From Myxococcota bacterium (GTDB lineage: Bacteria > Myxococcota > B64-G9), in assembly GCA_022710975.1 (NCBI GenBank), contig JAKLGA010000004.1, positions 62,001 through 126,000 on the forward strand: a DNA stretch of 64,000 bases. Direction: 5' to 3'. The notes beneath the pieces were generated by a model. It worked only from the letters and a program-made list of their open reading frames with translations, searched no databases and had not been told where the DNA came from. Shown here in pieces: positions 51,732 through 61,259 of this stretch. The translations under genes were made by a program, and so were the position numbers. Each line of letters starts with the position of its first letter. Within the stretch, counting starts at the first letter, position 1.

Positions 51732-51766
51732 ACCAGACACCAGACACCAGACACCAGCGACCAGAC
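51732..51766. repeat. Short 7-bp tandem repeat (ACCAGAC)
   Basis: Three full copies of ACCAGAC plus a partial copy run from 51732 to about 51757, and a further copy follows at 51760-51766 after a CG interruption. It lies between two convergent genes. Slippage may vary the copy number; no function is evident. Confidence 0.6.
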
Positions 51767-51782
51767 ACTACGCAACACCCCG

Positions 51783-52529
51783 CTACTCCTTCGCCGCCCG
51801 CAGGTAATCCCACTCGCTGGAGTAGTGCTCCTCGAGGGTCGCCTCGAGGCCGGGCGCGAGGGCCAGGGGCAGACTGCCCTGGATGAAGAGCCGCCGCGAT
51901 CGCTCGCGCACGCGTTCGTGCTCGAAGCTCAGGATAGGTTGGCTCGTGCCGCACAGCAGGACCGGGGCGCAGGCGGGGGCAGGCGCCGGGCCGCCGTCCA
52001 CGCCCGAGCCGAGCGGAGGATCGAGCCGCACCGAGGCCGGCTCGCACACGACCTCCAGGGACGCGGGCCCGCTCTTCTCCGGCTTCCAGTCGCCGCCGCC
52101 CCAGAGCTGGGCGGTGCTCTCCTGGCTGGTGAAAGTGGCCACCAGCGCCGCGCCGCGCTTCACGGCCTTCCCCTTCCAGCGCGCCCGCAGGCGGGAGTCC
52201 TGGTGGGTGAACTCGTGGTCGCCCTGCTTGTACCGGCCGAAGGACGGCCCGAAGGTGTGGGCGTGGAAGAGGTCGAGCTCCAGGGTGGCCGCGCCCGCCC
52301 CGTCCACCGCGAGCGTGAGCGTGCCCACCTCGCCGAAGCGCTCCATGGACTGGGAGCAGCCGTGCTCCCAGCCGACGTGCAGCTTGAGCTTGAGGGTGTA
52401 GGGCGCCGCGGGCAGGGCGGCCGCGCCGGCCTGGGTGTCCGCGCACAGGCGGTGATCTCCCGTGGCCGCCTCCTGACCCGCGGCCGGGAGCGAGAGGCAC
52501 AGCGCGAACAGCACCGCGAACCGCCTCAT
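51783..52529 (-). CDS. Secreted hypothetical protein
   Basis: A 248-residue exported protein. ATG 52529 starts a signal peptide ending PAAG-QE. The body is beta-rich (YTLKLKLHVGWEHGCSQSMERFG, TLTLAVDGAGAATLELDLFHAHTFGP, LRARWKGKAVKRGAALVATF) with two cysteine pairs. A tail of acidic and aromatic residues ends LEEHYSSEWDYLRAAKE. No known family is recognised. It lies between the convergent Big-domain lipoprotein and the following Big-domain lipoprotein gene, with which it shares strand. Confidence 0.5.
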   Translation of the reverse strand: MRRFAVLFALCLSLPAAGQEAATGDHRLCADTQAGAAALPAAPYTLKLKLHVGWEHGCSQSMERFGEVGTLTLAVDGAGAATLELDLFHAHTFGPSFGRYKQGDHEFTHQDSRLRARWKGKAVKRGAALVATFTSQESTAQLWGGGDWKPEKSGPASLEVVCEPASVRLDPPLGSGVDGGPAPAPACAPVLLCGTSQPILSFEHERVRERSRRLFIQGSLPLALAPGLEATLEEHYSSEWDYLRAAKE

Positions 52530-52621
52530 GCCATCCTCCACGCCCCGTGAGACGGAACCAGTCCTGCCCCTCGCGACCTGCCTCGGATTCTTCACGGTCC
52601 GATCCGAGACCGCGGCGCGGC

Positions 52622-54973
52622 TCACTGGCAGTTGTCGGGGTTGGCGTCGTACACGCCCGCGTAGCCCGGGACGCTCAGGTCGAGGCTCTCGGCGTCGCCT
52701 TCGCCGGCCGACTCGCGGTAGGCGAGGTGCAGGGACACGCTGGTGGCGGCCGGCGCGGGCGGCTCCGCCGCCGGTCCGGCCACGACGAGCTGCCCGGTGA
52801 GCTGGTGGTCCGTCCAGCCTCCCACCCCCAGCACCTGGTAGCAGATCTCGTCGGTCGGCGCGCACTCCGGTGAGGCGGCGTCTGGCCCCGCGCGCTTGGT
52901 GTAACCGATGTCCACCCCCAGGAGGTCCGGGGAGGTGTAGGGCAGCTCGGGCGCGCTGGCCTGGAGAGCGAGCTCCTGCCCCAGGACCGCGTCGAGGACC
53001 AGGCTGGGGTTGATGGGGTTCAGGTGGTCGTCGCTGACGCCGTAGGTGAACGTGCGGACGAAGCCCGGACACAGCCAGGCGAAGCCCCAGCCCAGGTCGG
53101 GGTAGGTGAAGTCCAGGTCCGGGCACAGGTAGGTGCCCTGAGGAGACCCGGCGCAGGTCCCGTCGGCTTGCCCCCCGTCCGGGCGGCCGGACCACACCAT
53201 CCAGGTGCTCGCCCAGATCAGGGTCTCCCCGTCCCACTGACCGTTCGGGCCGTCGTACTCCCCGTTTGAGTTCGAGTCCACGCAGGCTTCCTCTGCGGTG
53301 TAGATCCCGTCATCGTCCTTGTCGAGTAGTGGCTCGCCCACGTCCACGAAGGGCTCGCCGGGGTCGTACTGCCCGTCGCCGTCGAGATCGGTGAACTCCT
53401 CTTCTCCGACGGTGTAAGCCAGGATGGTCACCAGGCCGTCGCGCGGGTTGTCGAAGAGCGGTCCCGCACCCACGAAGGGCTCGCCCGGGAAAGGTGCGAC
53501 ATCCTCCGGAATGTTGTCGCCAGTGCGAATGGTGGTCACCGCCGAGCCCATGTCCGGGCCCGAGTCGGAGATTTGTACGGAAGATTCGATCTGGCCAGCC
53601 TCGGTCGTGAAGAGCACCCAGGTCGGGAACCCGATCTTGTTGTTGAAGCGATCGGCCAGCCAGACCGTGCAGGCGGTCTGCACGTTGGCCCGGTTGAACC
53701 CGCCCACGTTGTTCTCCTCGCACACGAAAGTGAACTGCCCCTGGCTGGGCCTGGCGCCCACGATGGCGAAGGCTGGCGAGGTGGCGGGGATCTGCACATT
53801 GCCCACGATGGCCTCGGCGGTGACCCTCACGATTGTGGCCATCGTGCCCGAGCGCAGGGTGGTGACCGCCAGCCCCTCACCATCTGTGAGGGTCGAACGA
53901 GGGTCGACCGCGACGCCCGGGGCGGGGGAGAGGGTGAAGTCCACCTGCACGCCCTCGAACGGCAGGCCGGCCGTGTCCTTGACCAGGAACGTCACCTGGG
54001 AAGTCTCGTTCACCCCGGAGCCCAGGACGCCGAGCTTGAGCGTGTCGGCCGAGAGGAGCTCCACGGAGCCCACCTGGCGGACGTTGATCTGCGCCTGGCC
54101 GTGAGCGTGCTGCCCGTCCAGGTAGATGGCCGCGTAGACGGTGGCCAGCCCGCCGTTGCTGCCGACCTGGAAGGTGGCGTGGGCCCTGCCCTCCGCGTCG
54201 GTGCCGACCGTGTAGATAGGCGTGTTGCTCTCGGAGAACGTGCCGAGATCGGTCGTGAAGTCCACCGTCACCCCCGCGCCCGCCGGGGCGCCGCCCGGCA
54301 GGAACACCTCGGCGGTCAGCGCGGCCGTGGACTGGTCATCGGCCATAAGCTCGCTCGCGTCCGCGCTCAGCACCACCCGCAGCCCCAGGCACACGCCTTC
54401 GGCGCTGCACTCCTCGCCCGCCTGGCACTCTCCGCAGGACTCCCCGCAGACAGGATCCAGGCCGCAGTTCCTCCCGGCGCAGTCGGGGACGCAGGTCGGC
54501 TGGTAGGCGGCGTCGACGCAGATCTGGCCGGTGGCGGCGCAGTCGAGGACCGCGCCCCAGCTCCCCAGGGAGCACACCTCGACCACGTCCAGGGCGCAGC
54601 GGGTCTGGCCGGTGCGGCAGCCCACGCACTGCCCGGCCTCGCAGAGCTGGGAGGCGGAGGCGCAGTCCGCGACCGTCTGCCAGGCGTTCGAGACGCAGAT
54701 CTCGGCCACCTCGCCCGTGCAGCGCCGGTCCCCGTCCGCGCAGGTCGTCGGGCAGTCGCCCAGGCACGCGAGGCCGTCCGCGCCGCAGCCGCACTCGCAG
54801 TCCTGCAGGGCCTCGCCCAGCTCGCCGCAGGAGTTTACCCAGTAGATGACCCCGCTCACGCAGGCCGTGCGGGCCTCCGGTGTGCAGGTCTCGTCCCCAC
54901 CCCCGCCGCAGCCCGCGAGGATCAGCACCCAGGCGAGCGTGATGCCCAGCCACCCCCGACCCCGGCTCGTCAT
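52622..54973 (-). CDS. Big_1-domain lipoprotein with Cys-rich N-terminus
   Basis: A 783-residue exported protein; ATG 54973 has AAAGGGG upstream. The signal peptide ends VLILAGC. The first 190 residues are a Cys-rich region with repeated units such as C..GDRRCTGEVAEICVSNAWQTVADC and CRTGQTRCALDVVEVCSLGSW, like the 'tryptophan/cysteine' repeats of myxobacterial surface proteins. Two or three Ig-like Big_1 domains follow (VVLSADASELMADDQSTAALTAEV, GSVELLSADTLKLGVLGSG, and a third). A calcium-binding-like stretch DLDGDGQYDPGEPF and a Tyr/Pro-rich C-terminal part end the protein. An outer-surface adhesion or structural role is likely. Confidence 0.7.
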   Translation of the reverse strand: MTSRGRGWLGITLAWVLILAGCGGGGDETCTPEARTACVSGVIYWVNSCGELGEALQDCECGCGADGLACLGDCPTTCADGDRRCTGEVAEICVSNAWQTVADCASASQLCEAGQCVGCRTGQTRCALDVVEVCSLGSWGAVLDCAATGQICVDAAYQPTCVPDCAGRNCGLDPVCGESCGECQAGEECSAEGVCLGLRVVLSADASELMADDQSTAALTAEVFLPGGAPAGAGVTVDFTTDLGTFSESNTPIYTVGTDAEGRAHATFQVGSNGGLATVYAAIYLDGQHAHGQAQINVRQVGSVELLSADTLKLGVLGSGVNETSQVTFLVKDTAGLPFEGVQVDFTLSPAPGVAVDPRSTLTDGEGLAVTTLRSGTMATIVRVTAEAIVGNVQIPATSPAFAIVGARPSQGQFTFVCEENNVGGFNRANVQTACTVWLADRFNNKIGFPTWVLFTTEAGQIESSVQISDSGPDMGSAVTTIRTGDNIPEDVAPFPGEPFVGAGPLFDNPRDGLVTILAYTVGEEEFTDLDGDGQYDPGEPFVDVGEPLLDKDDDGIYTAEEACVDSNSNGEYDGPNGQWDGETLIWASTWMVWSGRPDGGQADGTCAGSPQGTYLCPDLDFTYPDLGWGFAWLCPGFVRTFTYGVSDDHLNPINPSLVLDAVLGQELALQASAPELPYTSPDLLGVDIGYTKRAGPDAASPECAPTDEICYQVLGVGGWTDHQLTGQLVVAGPAAEPPAPAATSVSLHLAYRESAGEGDAESLDLSVPGYAGVYDANPDNCQ

Positions 54974-55079
54974 GTCGCGCCCCTTTCCCTCCCGTGGATC
55001 CCTCGGAATCTTACCACCACGCCCGGCGAGATCCCATGCCCGCGTTGCCGTCCTGTCCCATTCCTGCCAGGATCCTGCC

Positions 55080-55520
55080 ATGGGGCCTGCCTCGAAGCTC
55101 GGTCTGTGTGGGGTCCTGCTGGCCGTCGTGTCCCTGGCCGGCACCGCCCGGGCCGCCGACCTGCCGGACGTGCGCGTGTCCCTCGGCAAGCTCACGGTGA
55201 TGGGCTCGCTGGACAAGGCCATCATCCGCCGGATCATGCTCCGGCGGCAGCCCGAGCTGCGGGCCTGCTACCTGGACGCGCTGCACAAGAAACCCTCGCT
55301 CGCGGGCCGGCTGGACCTGCGCTTCATCATCCACGCCGCGGGCCACGTGAGCCACACCGAGGCCAGGGGAGGGGAGCTGGCGAGGACCGGGCTCGCCCGC
55401 TGCGTGGTCGCGCGGGTGGAGGGCTGGCGCTTCCACGGCGGCTGCAAGGGCGGGGGGATCGTGATCGTGGACGCGCCGATCTGGTTTGAGGTGGCGCGCT
55501 CCGAGCCGGGCAAGCCATGA
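55080..55520 (+). CDS. AgmX/PglI-type C-terminal-domain protein
   Basis: A 146-residue exported protein. ATG 55080 begins a signal peptide ending ARAA. The mature domain shows the AgmX/PglI pattern: IRRIMLRRQPELRACYLDAL, then GRLDLRFIIHAAGHVSHTE, then RCVVARVEGWRFHGGCKGGGIVIVDAPIWFEV. This resembles the TonB C-terminal fold and occurs widely in Myxococcota. Two conserved cysteines can form a disulfide. The stop overlaps the next gene's start, so they are co-translated. Confidence 0.7.
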   Translation: MGPASKLGLCGVLLAVVSLAGTARAADLPDVRVSLGKLTVMGSLDKAIIRRIMLRRQPELRACYLDALHKKPSLAGRLDLRFIIHAAGHVSHTEARGGELARTGLARCVVARVEGWRFHGGCKGGGIVIVDAPIWFEVARSEPGKP

Positions 55521-56188
55521 GAGTCCTCCTGTTCTTCACCCCCTGGCGCCTCGCTGCCCGGCAGGCGCCCCTGTCGTCCCTTCGCCTCGGGCTCACGGCC
55601 TGGGCGCTCGGGCTGCTCGTGCTGCCGGCGTTCGGGCTCGGCGGCCTGCTGCGCGACCTCCTCCACCCGGTCGCGCTCGAGGGGCTGCCCGCGCCGCAGG
55701 CAGGCCTCCTGGCGGCGATCACCGAGGGGCTCATGGAGACCCAGCCCGCGCCGCCCTGGGAGATCGCCCTGGCGGTGCTCGGCTGGCTCGCGGGCGGGCT
55801 CGCGGCCGGGCTCCTGGGCGCGCTGCTGAACACGCTCGTGCTGCTCGGCCTCTCGAGGGAGGCGCCGGACACCAGGCGGCGGACCTGGGCGCTCGGCGAG
55901 TGGGGGCTCGGCTACACGCTCGTCGGCCTGCCGGCCTTCATCTGCCTCGGGCAAGGCGAGCTGGCCCAGGTGCTGCTCGCCTCCGCGCTCTTGCTCACGG
56001 CCTCGCTCGGCTGCGGCGCGCTCGGCTTCGGCGCCTGGCGCCTGGCCGGCACGGGCAGGGCGCGCGCCGCGGTGAACGCCACCCTGTACGGTCTCGTCAT
56101 CTGGGCGCTCGCGCCGTTCGTGCTGGAGACGGCCATGCTCCTGACCTGGCTCCCGGCGCGCCTGGCCGAGCGGCTGGCCGGGGGCTGA
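55517..56188 (+). CDS. Polytopic membrane protein
   Basis: A 223-residue inner-membrane protein with about five hydrophobic helices (LRLGLTAWALGLLVLPAFGLG, EIALAVLGWLAGGLAAGLLGALLNTLVLLGL, LGYTLVGLPAFICLG, QVLLASALLLTASLGCGALGF, LYGLVIWALAPFVLETAMLL). The layout recalls Yip1-like proteins but no motif confirms it. It overlaps the stop of the AgmX-like gene (ATGA), so the two are made together and may form an envelope complex. Confidence 0.55.
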   Translation: MRVLLFFTPWRLAARQAPLSSLRLGLTAWALGLLVLPAFGLGGLLRDLLHPVALEGLPAPQAGLLAAITEGLMETQPAPPWEIALAVLGWLAGGLAAGLLGALLNTLVLLGLSREAPDTRRRTWALGEWGLGYTLVGLPAFICLGQGELAQVLLASALLLTASLGCGALGFGAWRLAGTGRARAAVNATLYGLVIWALAPFVLETAMLLTWLPARLAERLAGG

Positions 56189-56223
56189 GCCGCGTCGCGT
56201 GGCGGGGGAGGGCCAGGCGGACC

Positions 56224-58179
56224 TCAGGGCGCCCCGGCCTCGAAGCGCTCCTTGGCCGGGAGGGCGCCCAGCTTCTCGGCCCCGAGCGGATCGACCCAGG
56301 GCCAGGGGCGGTCGCCGAAGAAGGCGGGCTTCCGGGTCAGGTACAGCGAGGCCGGCAGGTCGCGCCCGGCCGTGTCGGCGTCCCAGGCCACCGCGTCGGT
56401 CAGGTAGTCGAAGTTGCCGTGGCGGAAGGTGAGCTCCGCGACCCGCGGGTCCCCCGGGTAGGGCTCCCAGTCGTCCCAGCCGAGCAGCCACACGGCCGCG
56501 TCCTCCATGGACTGGCTCTCGTAGACCCAGCCGTCCATCTGCCCGGGCCGCCCCAGCACGTTGCCCACGAAGGAGTGCCAGTAGGAGTAGTACCCCAGGC
56601 CGGCGCAGCGCCTGGGGCCGGCATCGGTGTAGCTCAGGCGCTGGCCGCTCAGGTGGTTGCGGAAGAACACGTGGTGGATCGCGTTCCCGTGGGTCTTGTC
56701 GGAGTCGGCGTTGAACGAGTAGTTGCCCTCGAACAGCACGTGGTGCGAGCCCGCCATGTGGGAGCCGTTGATGCCGACCTCCACCCAGTCCGGGTTGCTG
56801 CCGATGTGGCCGTCGTCGGTGTAGTTGTAGCCCACCACCGAGCCGGCGCCCGCGCTGTTCATCACCATGACCTTGTCGGCGTCCACCGAGACGTTGTTCT
56901 CGATCAGGATCTCGGACGACCCGCCGCTCAGGCCGAGGTTGTAGGAGCCGCCGCCGGGCTCCATCCAGACCGGGTGGTGGAGGTAGCTGTCGCGCACCTC
57001 CACGCGGAAGGACTGCATCACCGCCACCCCCATGTCGAGGAAGGCGGTGACCTCCACGTCCTTGGCCCAGGAGTAGGCGGCGCACTCGAAGCGCAGCTCG
57101 CTGTTGTCCCCGCCGGTGAGCTTCAGGCTCTCGACGCCCGCGTAGGCCACGTGCCGGTTGGCCTCGTCGTAGACCGAGAGCTGCGCCGCGTGGGCCGTCC
57201 GGTAGTCGATGTGGAAGGGCGAGGTGAAGGTGACCGTGCGCGTCGCCCCGTCCCAGGCCAGGACCTCCTTGAGCTCGGCGATCGGCCGGTCGGTGCGGCC
57301 GTGCCAGCTCAGCGCGTCCGGGAACGGATCGTCGGTGCCCTGCTCCGGGTCGTGCCGCTGCCACACCACGCGGAAGTCCTGCGAGGCCCAGATCCGCCCC
57401 CGGCCGGCCGGATCGTCGCGCCAGTCGGCGCCGGACAGCTCGTCGACGAGCACGATCTGCCCCGGGGCGAGCCCGCCGGCCGGCGCCGCGGCGAGCTGGA
57501 CGGTGGTCGCGCCGCGCACCGCGTCGCCCGCCAGGTCGAAGGCCTCGCCGGGGCTGGGCCAGCGGTTCGGGCCGACCACCACGATCGGCATGGAGACCCC
57601 CGGGACGTAGGTGCCCTCGGTGGCGCCGTTGGTGCGCTGGAGCAGGGTGAGCTCCGCCCCGCGCCGGCCCGCGCCGCGCAGGGTGACGCCCTTGCGGAGG
57701 TAGAGGACGTCGGCGTCGATGGTGAACGTCCCGGCCGAGAGCTGGACCACCGCCCCCTCCGGGCAGGCGTCCAGGGCCGCCTGGATGCCGGCGGTGGCGT
57801 CCTGGGCGCCGTCCCCGTAGGTGGCGGCGGAGATGCTGGCGCACAGCTCCGAGCGCGCGGGGATGCCCCCCACGGAGTTCAACCCCGGGTTCCAGGTCGT
57901 GCGCCGGTCCTCGGGCAGGACGCCGAGATCGATCGGCCCGCCGCACACGTTCGGCGTGCCGCCGCCGCCGCAGGTCGCGGGCGGCGCGCAGGTGCCGCAG
58001 TCCGCGGTGCGCGGGGCGCCGCAGTTGTCGTCGCCGGAGAGCGGGTCGCAGCTCTTGCCGAGCCGTCCGCAGAACTCCGCGTCCGTCTCGGCCGTGCACT
58101 CGCCCTCGCCTCCGCCCTCGGAGCACGCGACCAGGGACGCCGCCAGTACACACGCGGGCAACCAAGGCATGCAACGCAT
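56224..58179 (-). CDS. Lipoprotein with right-handed beta-helix (pectate lyase 3-like)
   Basis: A 651-residue exported protein. ATG 58179 starts a signal with lipobox SLVAC. A short Cys-rich segment follows (CTAETDAEFCGRLGKSCDP, CGAPRTADCGTCAPPATC), then a beta-helix with the pectate-lyase-3/GDSL-type opening GDGAQDATAGIQAALDACPEGAVVQLSAGTF. Repeated short strands with NG, GS and H residues (VGYNYTDDGHIGSNPDWVEVGINGSHMAGSH) fill the rest. Such proteins usually bind or cleave polysaccharides. Catalytic residues cannot be assigned by eye. Confidence 0.7.
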   Translation of the reverse strand: MRCMPWLPACVLAASLVACSEGGGEGECTAETDAEFCGRLGKSCDPLSGDDNCGAPRTADCGTCAPPATCGGGGTPNVCGGPIDLGVLPEDRRTTWNPGLNSVGGIPARSELCASISAATYGDGAQDATAGIQAALDACPEGAVVQLSAGTFTIDADVLYLRKGVTLRGAGRRGAELTLLQRTNGATEGTYVPGVSMPIVVVGPNRWPSPGEAFDLAGDAVRGATTVQLAAAPAGGLAPGQIVLVDELSGADWRDDPAGRGRIWASQDFRVVWQRHDPEQGTDDPFPDALSWHGRTDRPIAELKEVLAWDGATRTVTFTSPFHIDYRTAHAAQLSVYDEANRHVAYAGVESLKLTGGDNSELRFECAAYSWAKDVEVTAFLDMGVAVMQSFRVEVRDSYLHHPVWMEPGGGSYNLGLSGGSSEILIENNVSVDADKVMVMNSAGAGSVVGYNYTDDGHIGSNPDWVEVGINGSHMAGSHHVLFEGNYSFNADSDKTHGNAIHHVFFRNHLSGQRLSYTDAGPRRCAGLGYYSYWHSFVGNVLGRPGQMDGWVYESQSMEDAAVWLLGWDDWEPYPGDPRVAELTFRHGNFDYLTDAVAWDADTAGRDLPASLYLTRKPAFFGDRPWPWVDPLGAEKLGALPAKERFEAGAP

Positions 58180-58322
58180 GGCGCGCTCCTCCTCCCCGCC
58201 GTCGCGATGGGCGGTGGGCCGATCATCCCAGAGACCGGCGCGGCCGGCAACCCCGGCCAGGTCCCCACAGACCCGATCCGCCCCGCGTCCGTCTACACGG
58301 GTGTGACCCGAGAGGAGGGCCC

Positions 58323-58529
58323 ATGTACGCCAAGGCGAAGCAGGGAGAGCTCTCCGACCTGTCGGAGCCCAGGGTGGAGCTGGTGCGCTGCGCGAGCGAG
58401 CTGAACTACCGGCTGCTCCTGTGCGCGGGGGACCCGTGGAACGATCCGAACCCCCGGGCCTGGCTGAAGATCAACAAGCTGGCGAAGCTCCTGCTGTCCG
58501 CGCCCGCCGTGTTCCTGCCGGACTGCTAG
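58323..58529 (+). CDS. Small protein of unknown function
   Basis: A 68-residue ORF with a good ribosome-binding site (GAGAGGAGGGCCC). The sequence has two close cysteines early and two late (LVRCASELN, LLLCAG, LPDC) and a helix (WLKINKLAKLLLSAPAVF). No family is recognised. It lies between a beta-helix gene and the third FGE-fold gene, both on the other strand, so if real it is transcribed alone. Confidence 0.4.
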   Translation: MYAKAKQGELSDLSEPRVELVRCASELNYRLLLCAGDPWNDPNPRAWLKINKLAKLLLSAPAVFLPDC

Positions 58530-58795
58530 CCGCCTGCATCGGTAGCGTGCGCAGTGCCTGTGCCCCGCTCGCAGTTGCTGCCATTCTCTGCGAAGGCGAA
58601 TGGGGCGGGACAGCTCCGCTTCACTCGCTCCGCTCGCTTGCTACGCTGCTACGCGGGACTCCTCCGTCGAGGGCGCCAGAGGAAATGTCGCCCTCGCCGG
58701 CGGAGCCCCGCTACGCCGACGGCTGGCGGCCTGCCTGGGTTCCGTGGGCATCGTGAACTCGCTGACTGATCCGATTCACGGCATGGAGCAGGTCT

Positions 58796-60184
58796 TCAGC
58801 GTCCCGGCGCCTGGTCGCTCGCGCAGCGGAACCCGTTCCAGTCGTTCCCGACCTCCGGGCGCTCCTCGCCGCGGTTCGAGGCCCGGGCGTGGTTGGAGGC
58901 GAAGTCCCAGGCGCCACCCTTCACGATCCGGCCCCTCCCGCTGCTCGGCCCGCGCGGATCCCGGGGCGGCGAATCCTTGTAGTAGTCCTCGGCGTACCAG
59001 TCCTCGCACCACTCCCACACGCCCCCGAGCATGTCGTGCAGGCCGAGGGCGTTGGGCTGCTTCTGCCCCACGGGGTGGGGCTGCTCGCCCGAGTTCTCCC
59101 GGTGCCAGGCGATGTCGTCGATCGGGCCGTACGTCGCGCCCGTGGTCCCGCCGCGGGCCGCCTTCTCCCACTCGGCCTCGGTGGGCAGCCGCTTGCCCGC
59201 CCACGCGCAGTACTGCCTGGCCTGGTCCCAGTCCACGCAGCCCAGCGCGTGCTGCTCCTTCCCGGCCACCTTCCAGTTGCACGGCTCTCCCGTCCCCGGC
59301 GCGCTGCACTTCCCGGCGGCCAGGCACCGCGCGTAGGCCGCCACCGTCACCTCGGTGAGATCGATCCAGAACTCGCCCACCCACACCCGGTGCGGCGGGC
59401 TCTCCTGGGGGAAGCACAGCTCGTCCCCGGGGCTGCAGCCCATGACGAACTCACCCTCGGGGACGCGGGCCATGCCGAGCAGGGCGACCCGCCTGGCCTC
59501 CTCGAGGGCAGCCAGCCTGCGCTGCGCGGTGCGCAGGTACGGGCCCTGGGCCAGGGTGGCGGCCAGGAGCTTCCGCCAGGCCCCGAACCCCTGGCCGATC
59601 GGGCCGGCCAGGGCCCTCCTGCGCTCGACCGCCCTGACCTGCTCCTTCGATGGCAGCGCCACGGCCTCGACCGGCGCCGGTCCACCCGGCTCGGGGGGCG
59701 GGCTGGCCGCCTCGCCGAACAGGTCCCGCACCGCGGCCTCGAGGCTGCGGACCACGCCCGCCTCGTCGCAGGGGCCCGAGGCGCTGCCGACCTTCTCGCT
59801 GGTGGCCCTGCCGAGATCGAACAGGGCCAGGTTCACCTTGCAGCTCGGCCCCAGCCGGATGATCTGGGTGGCCAGCGTCTTGTCCGCGGCCAGCTCCCTG
59901 CCCACCTCGATCTGGCAGCTCTTGTCGTAGCAGTCCTGGTAGGACTGCTTCTTGGCCTCGGTCAGCCGCGCCTTGAGCTGGGAGCGGGGCACGCCCTGGT
60001 AGCCGCGCTTGCCCATCAGGGTCCACAGGTGGTCGGCCAGCCCGTCGAGCACGTCCTTGCGGAGGTTGACCCGCTTGGCCTCGACGTCGAAGACGGCCAG
60101 GATGGGCCGGTCCTGGGCGAGGGCCAGTCCCTCGGCGAGGGGCAGCAGGGCCAGGGCGGCCGCGAGCGCGGTGGGGATGCGCAT
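58796..60184 (-). CDS. Secreted FGE/SUMF1-fold protein, copy 3
   Basis: A 462-residue exported protein; ATG 60184 begins a signal ending ALA-QD. The shared N-terminal module is clear (RPILAVFDVEAKR, GVPRSQLKARL, CYDKSCQIEVGRELAADKT, SCKVNLALFDL). The helical middle part has one unit related to those in copy 2 (AWRKLLAATLAQGPYLRTAQ). The C-terminal FGE fold is the most typical of the three: GMARVPEGEFVMGC, WIDLTEVTVAAYARC, CVDWDQARQYCAWAGKRLPTEAEWEKAARGG, GVWEWCEDWY, RIVKGGAWDF and GFRC. Whether it makes formylglycine or only shares the fold is not settled. Like the other copies it is not next to a sulfatase. Confidence 0.75.
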   Translation of the reverse strand: MRIPTALAAALALLPLAEGLALAQDRPILAVFDVEAKRVNLRKDVLDGLADHLWTLMGKRGYQGVPRSQLKARLTEAKKQSYQDCYDKSCQIEVGRELAADKTLATQIIRLGPSCKVNLALFDLGRATSEKVGSASGPCDEAGVVRSLEAAVRDLFGEAASPPPEPGGPAPVEAVALPSKEQVRAVERRRALAGPIGQGFGAWRKLLAATLAQGPYLRTAQRRLAALEEARRVALLGMARVPEGEFVMGCSPGDELCFPQESPPHRVWVGEFWIDLTEVTVAAYARCLAAGKCSAPGTGEPCNWKVAGKEQHALGCVDWDQARQYCAWAGKRLPTEAEWEKAARGGTTGATYGPIDDIAWHRENSGEQPHPVGQKQPNALGLHDMLGGVWEWCEDWYAEDYYKDSPPRDPRGPSSGRGRIVKGGAWDFASNHARASNRGEERPEVGNDWNGFRCASDQAPGR

Positions 60185-60361
60185 GGTGGGCCTCCGGGGG
60201 CATGCTACGCGAGCGGGGTGGTGAAGTACAGGCGGACCGCCGGCGCGGAGCGGGTTTCGCCCGGGGCGAGGGGCCCGCCGGGAACGGCGGGGGGCGCCGG
60301 CTGGCATATGGGCGGAGGAGCTGCGATCCTTCCGTCAGCTACCTGCTGGAGGAGCACGCAC

Positions 60362-61162
60362 ATGAGCTCGAGTCGCCTCTGGACGAACACGCCGCGGGCC
60401 CTGGCCGCGCTCCTGCTGGCCGGGCTCACGCCGATCGCCTCGGGCGGGCTGGCCGCCGAGCCGCCCGCCGCGAAGCCGGTTTCCGCGTGGCAAGCGCGGT
60501 GCGCGCAGCGCCTCGAGGCGGCCAGCCAGGAGGCGGCGAAGCTAGAGCGCGCGTTCGCCGGGGCCCGCGTCCAGGTCGAGGTCCTGGAGGCGGCGGACGG
60601 CGTCACCCGCGAGCTGGTCAAGGTGGTCTTGTCGCCGCCGAGCCACGCCGTGCCGGCCTTCTCGATCCGGATCGCCCGCCTGTCCGGCCAGGCGGCGCTC
60701 GGGTCCGGAGACCCGGGCTGGCAGCTCCGGGCGGAGAGCCTGCAGGGACGCTACCACGCCCTGTTCCGCCGCGTCGTCCCAGGCCACGAGGCCTCCGTGT
60801 CGTTCGACGGCTGGGCCTCGCCCCGGGTGGAGCAGCTCGCCCCCGTGTTCAAGAGGGCCGCCGACGCCTGCCTGGACCTGCCCGCATCGCCCTCCGCGGC
60901 GGGCGCGCTCCGCGACCCTCGCCGCTTCGACTGCCGGACCGACGCCGACTGCCTCAACTCCTGCGCCTGGGGCGCGGTCGCCTTCGCCTGGTACGCGCGC
61001 GCCGAGGGGCTGCCCGGTTTCAGCGAGTGCGAGGACGGCTGCAGCAACCAGGTCAGCGCCCCGCCGCGCTGCGAGGCGGGCGGCTGCGTCGCCTACCAGC
61101 GCGATCCCCGGGACGAGACGAGGATCTCCCCGCGCCCGGCCTGCACCCGGGTCGAGCCCTGA
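60362..61162 (+). CDS. Secreted Cys-rich hypothetical protein
   Basis: A 266-residue exported protein; ATG 60362 follows TGGAGGAGCACGCAC. The signal peptide ends GGLAA. The first 160 mature residues form helix and strand segments (QARCAQRLEAASQEAAKLERAF, PAFSIRIARLSG, GRYHALFRRVVPG). The last 75 residues are Cys-rich (FDCRTDADCLNSCAWGAVAFAWYA, CEDGCSNQVSAPPRCEAGGCVAY), a pattern of paired cysteines with DADC, common in exported myxobacterial proteins. No family is recognised. It directly precedes the repeat protein at 61260 on the same strand. Confidence 0.55.
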   Translation: MSSSRLWTNTPRALAALLLAGLTPIASGGLAAEPPAAKPVSAWQARCAQRLEAASQEAAKLERAFAGARVQVEVLEAADGVTRELVKVVLSPPSHAVPAFSIRIARLSGQAALGSGDPGWQLRAESLQGRYHALFRRVVPGHEASVSFDGWASPRVEQLAPVFKRAADACLDLPASPSAAGALRDPRRFDCRTDADCLNSCAWGAVAFAWYARAEGLPGFSECEDGCSNQVSAPPRCEAGGCVAYQRDPRDETRISPRPACTRVEP

Positions 61163-61259
61163 ACCCAGCGGGAGCGCCCGTTGACAGGTGCGCGGCCGGG
61201 CGCCCATACTGGCACGAAATCATGGCTGAGAGGGGCTGTCTTCGAACAGGAGGTGCCTG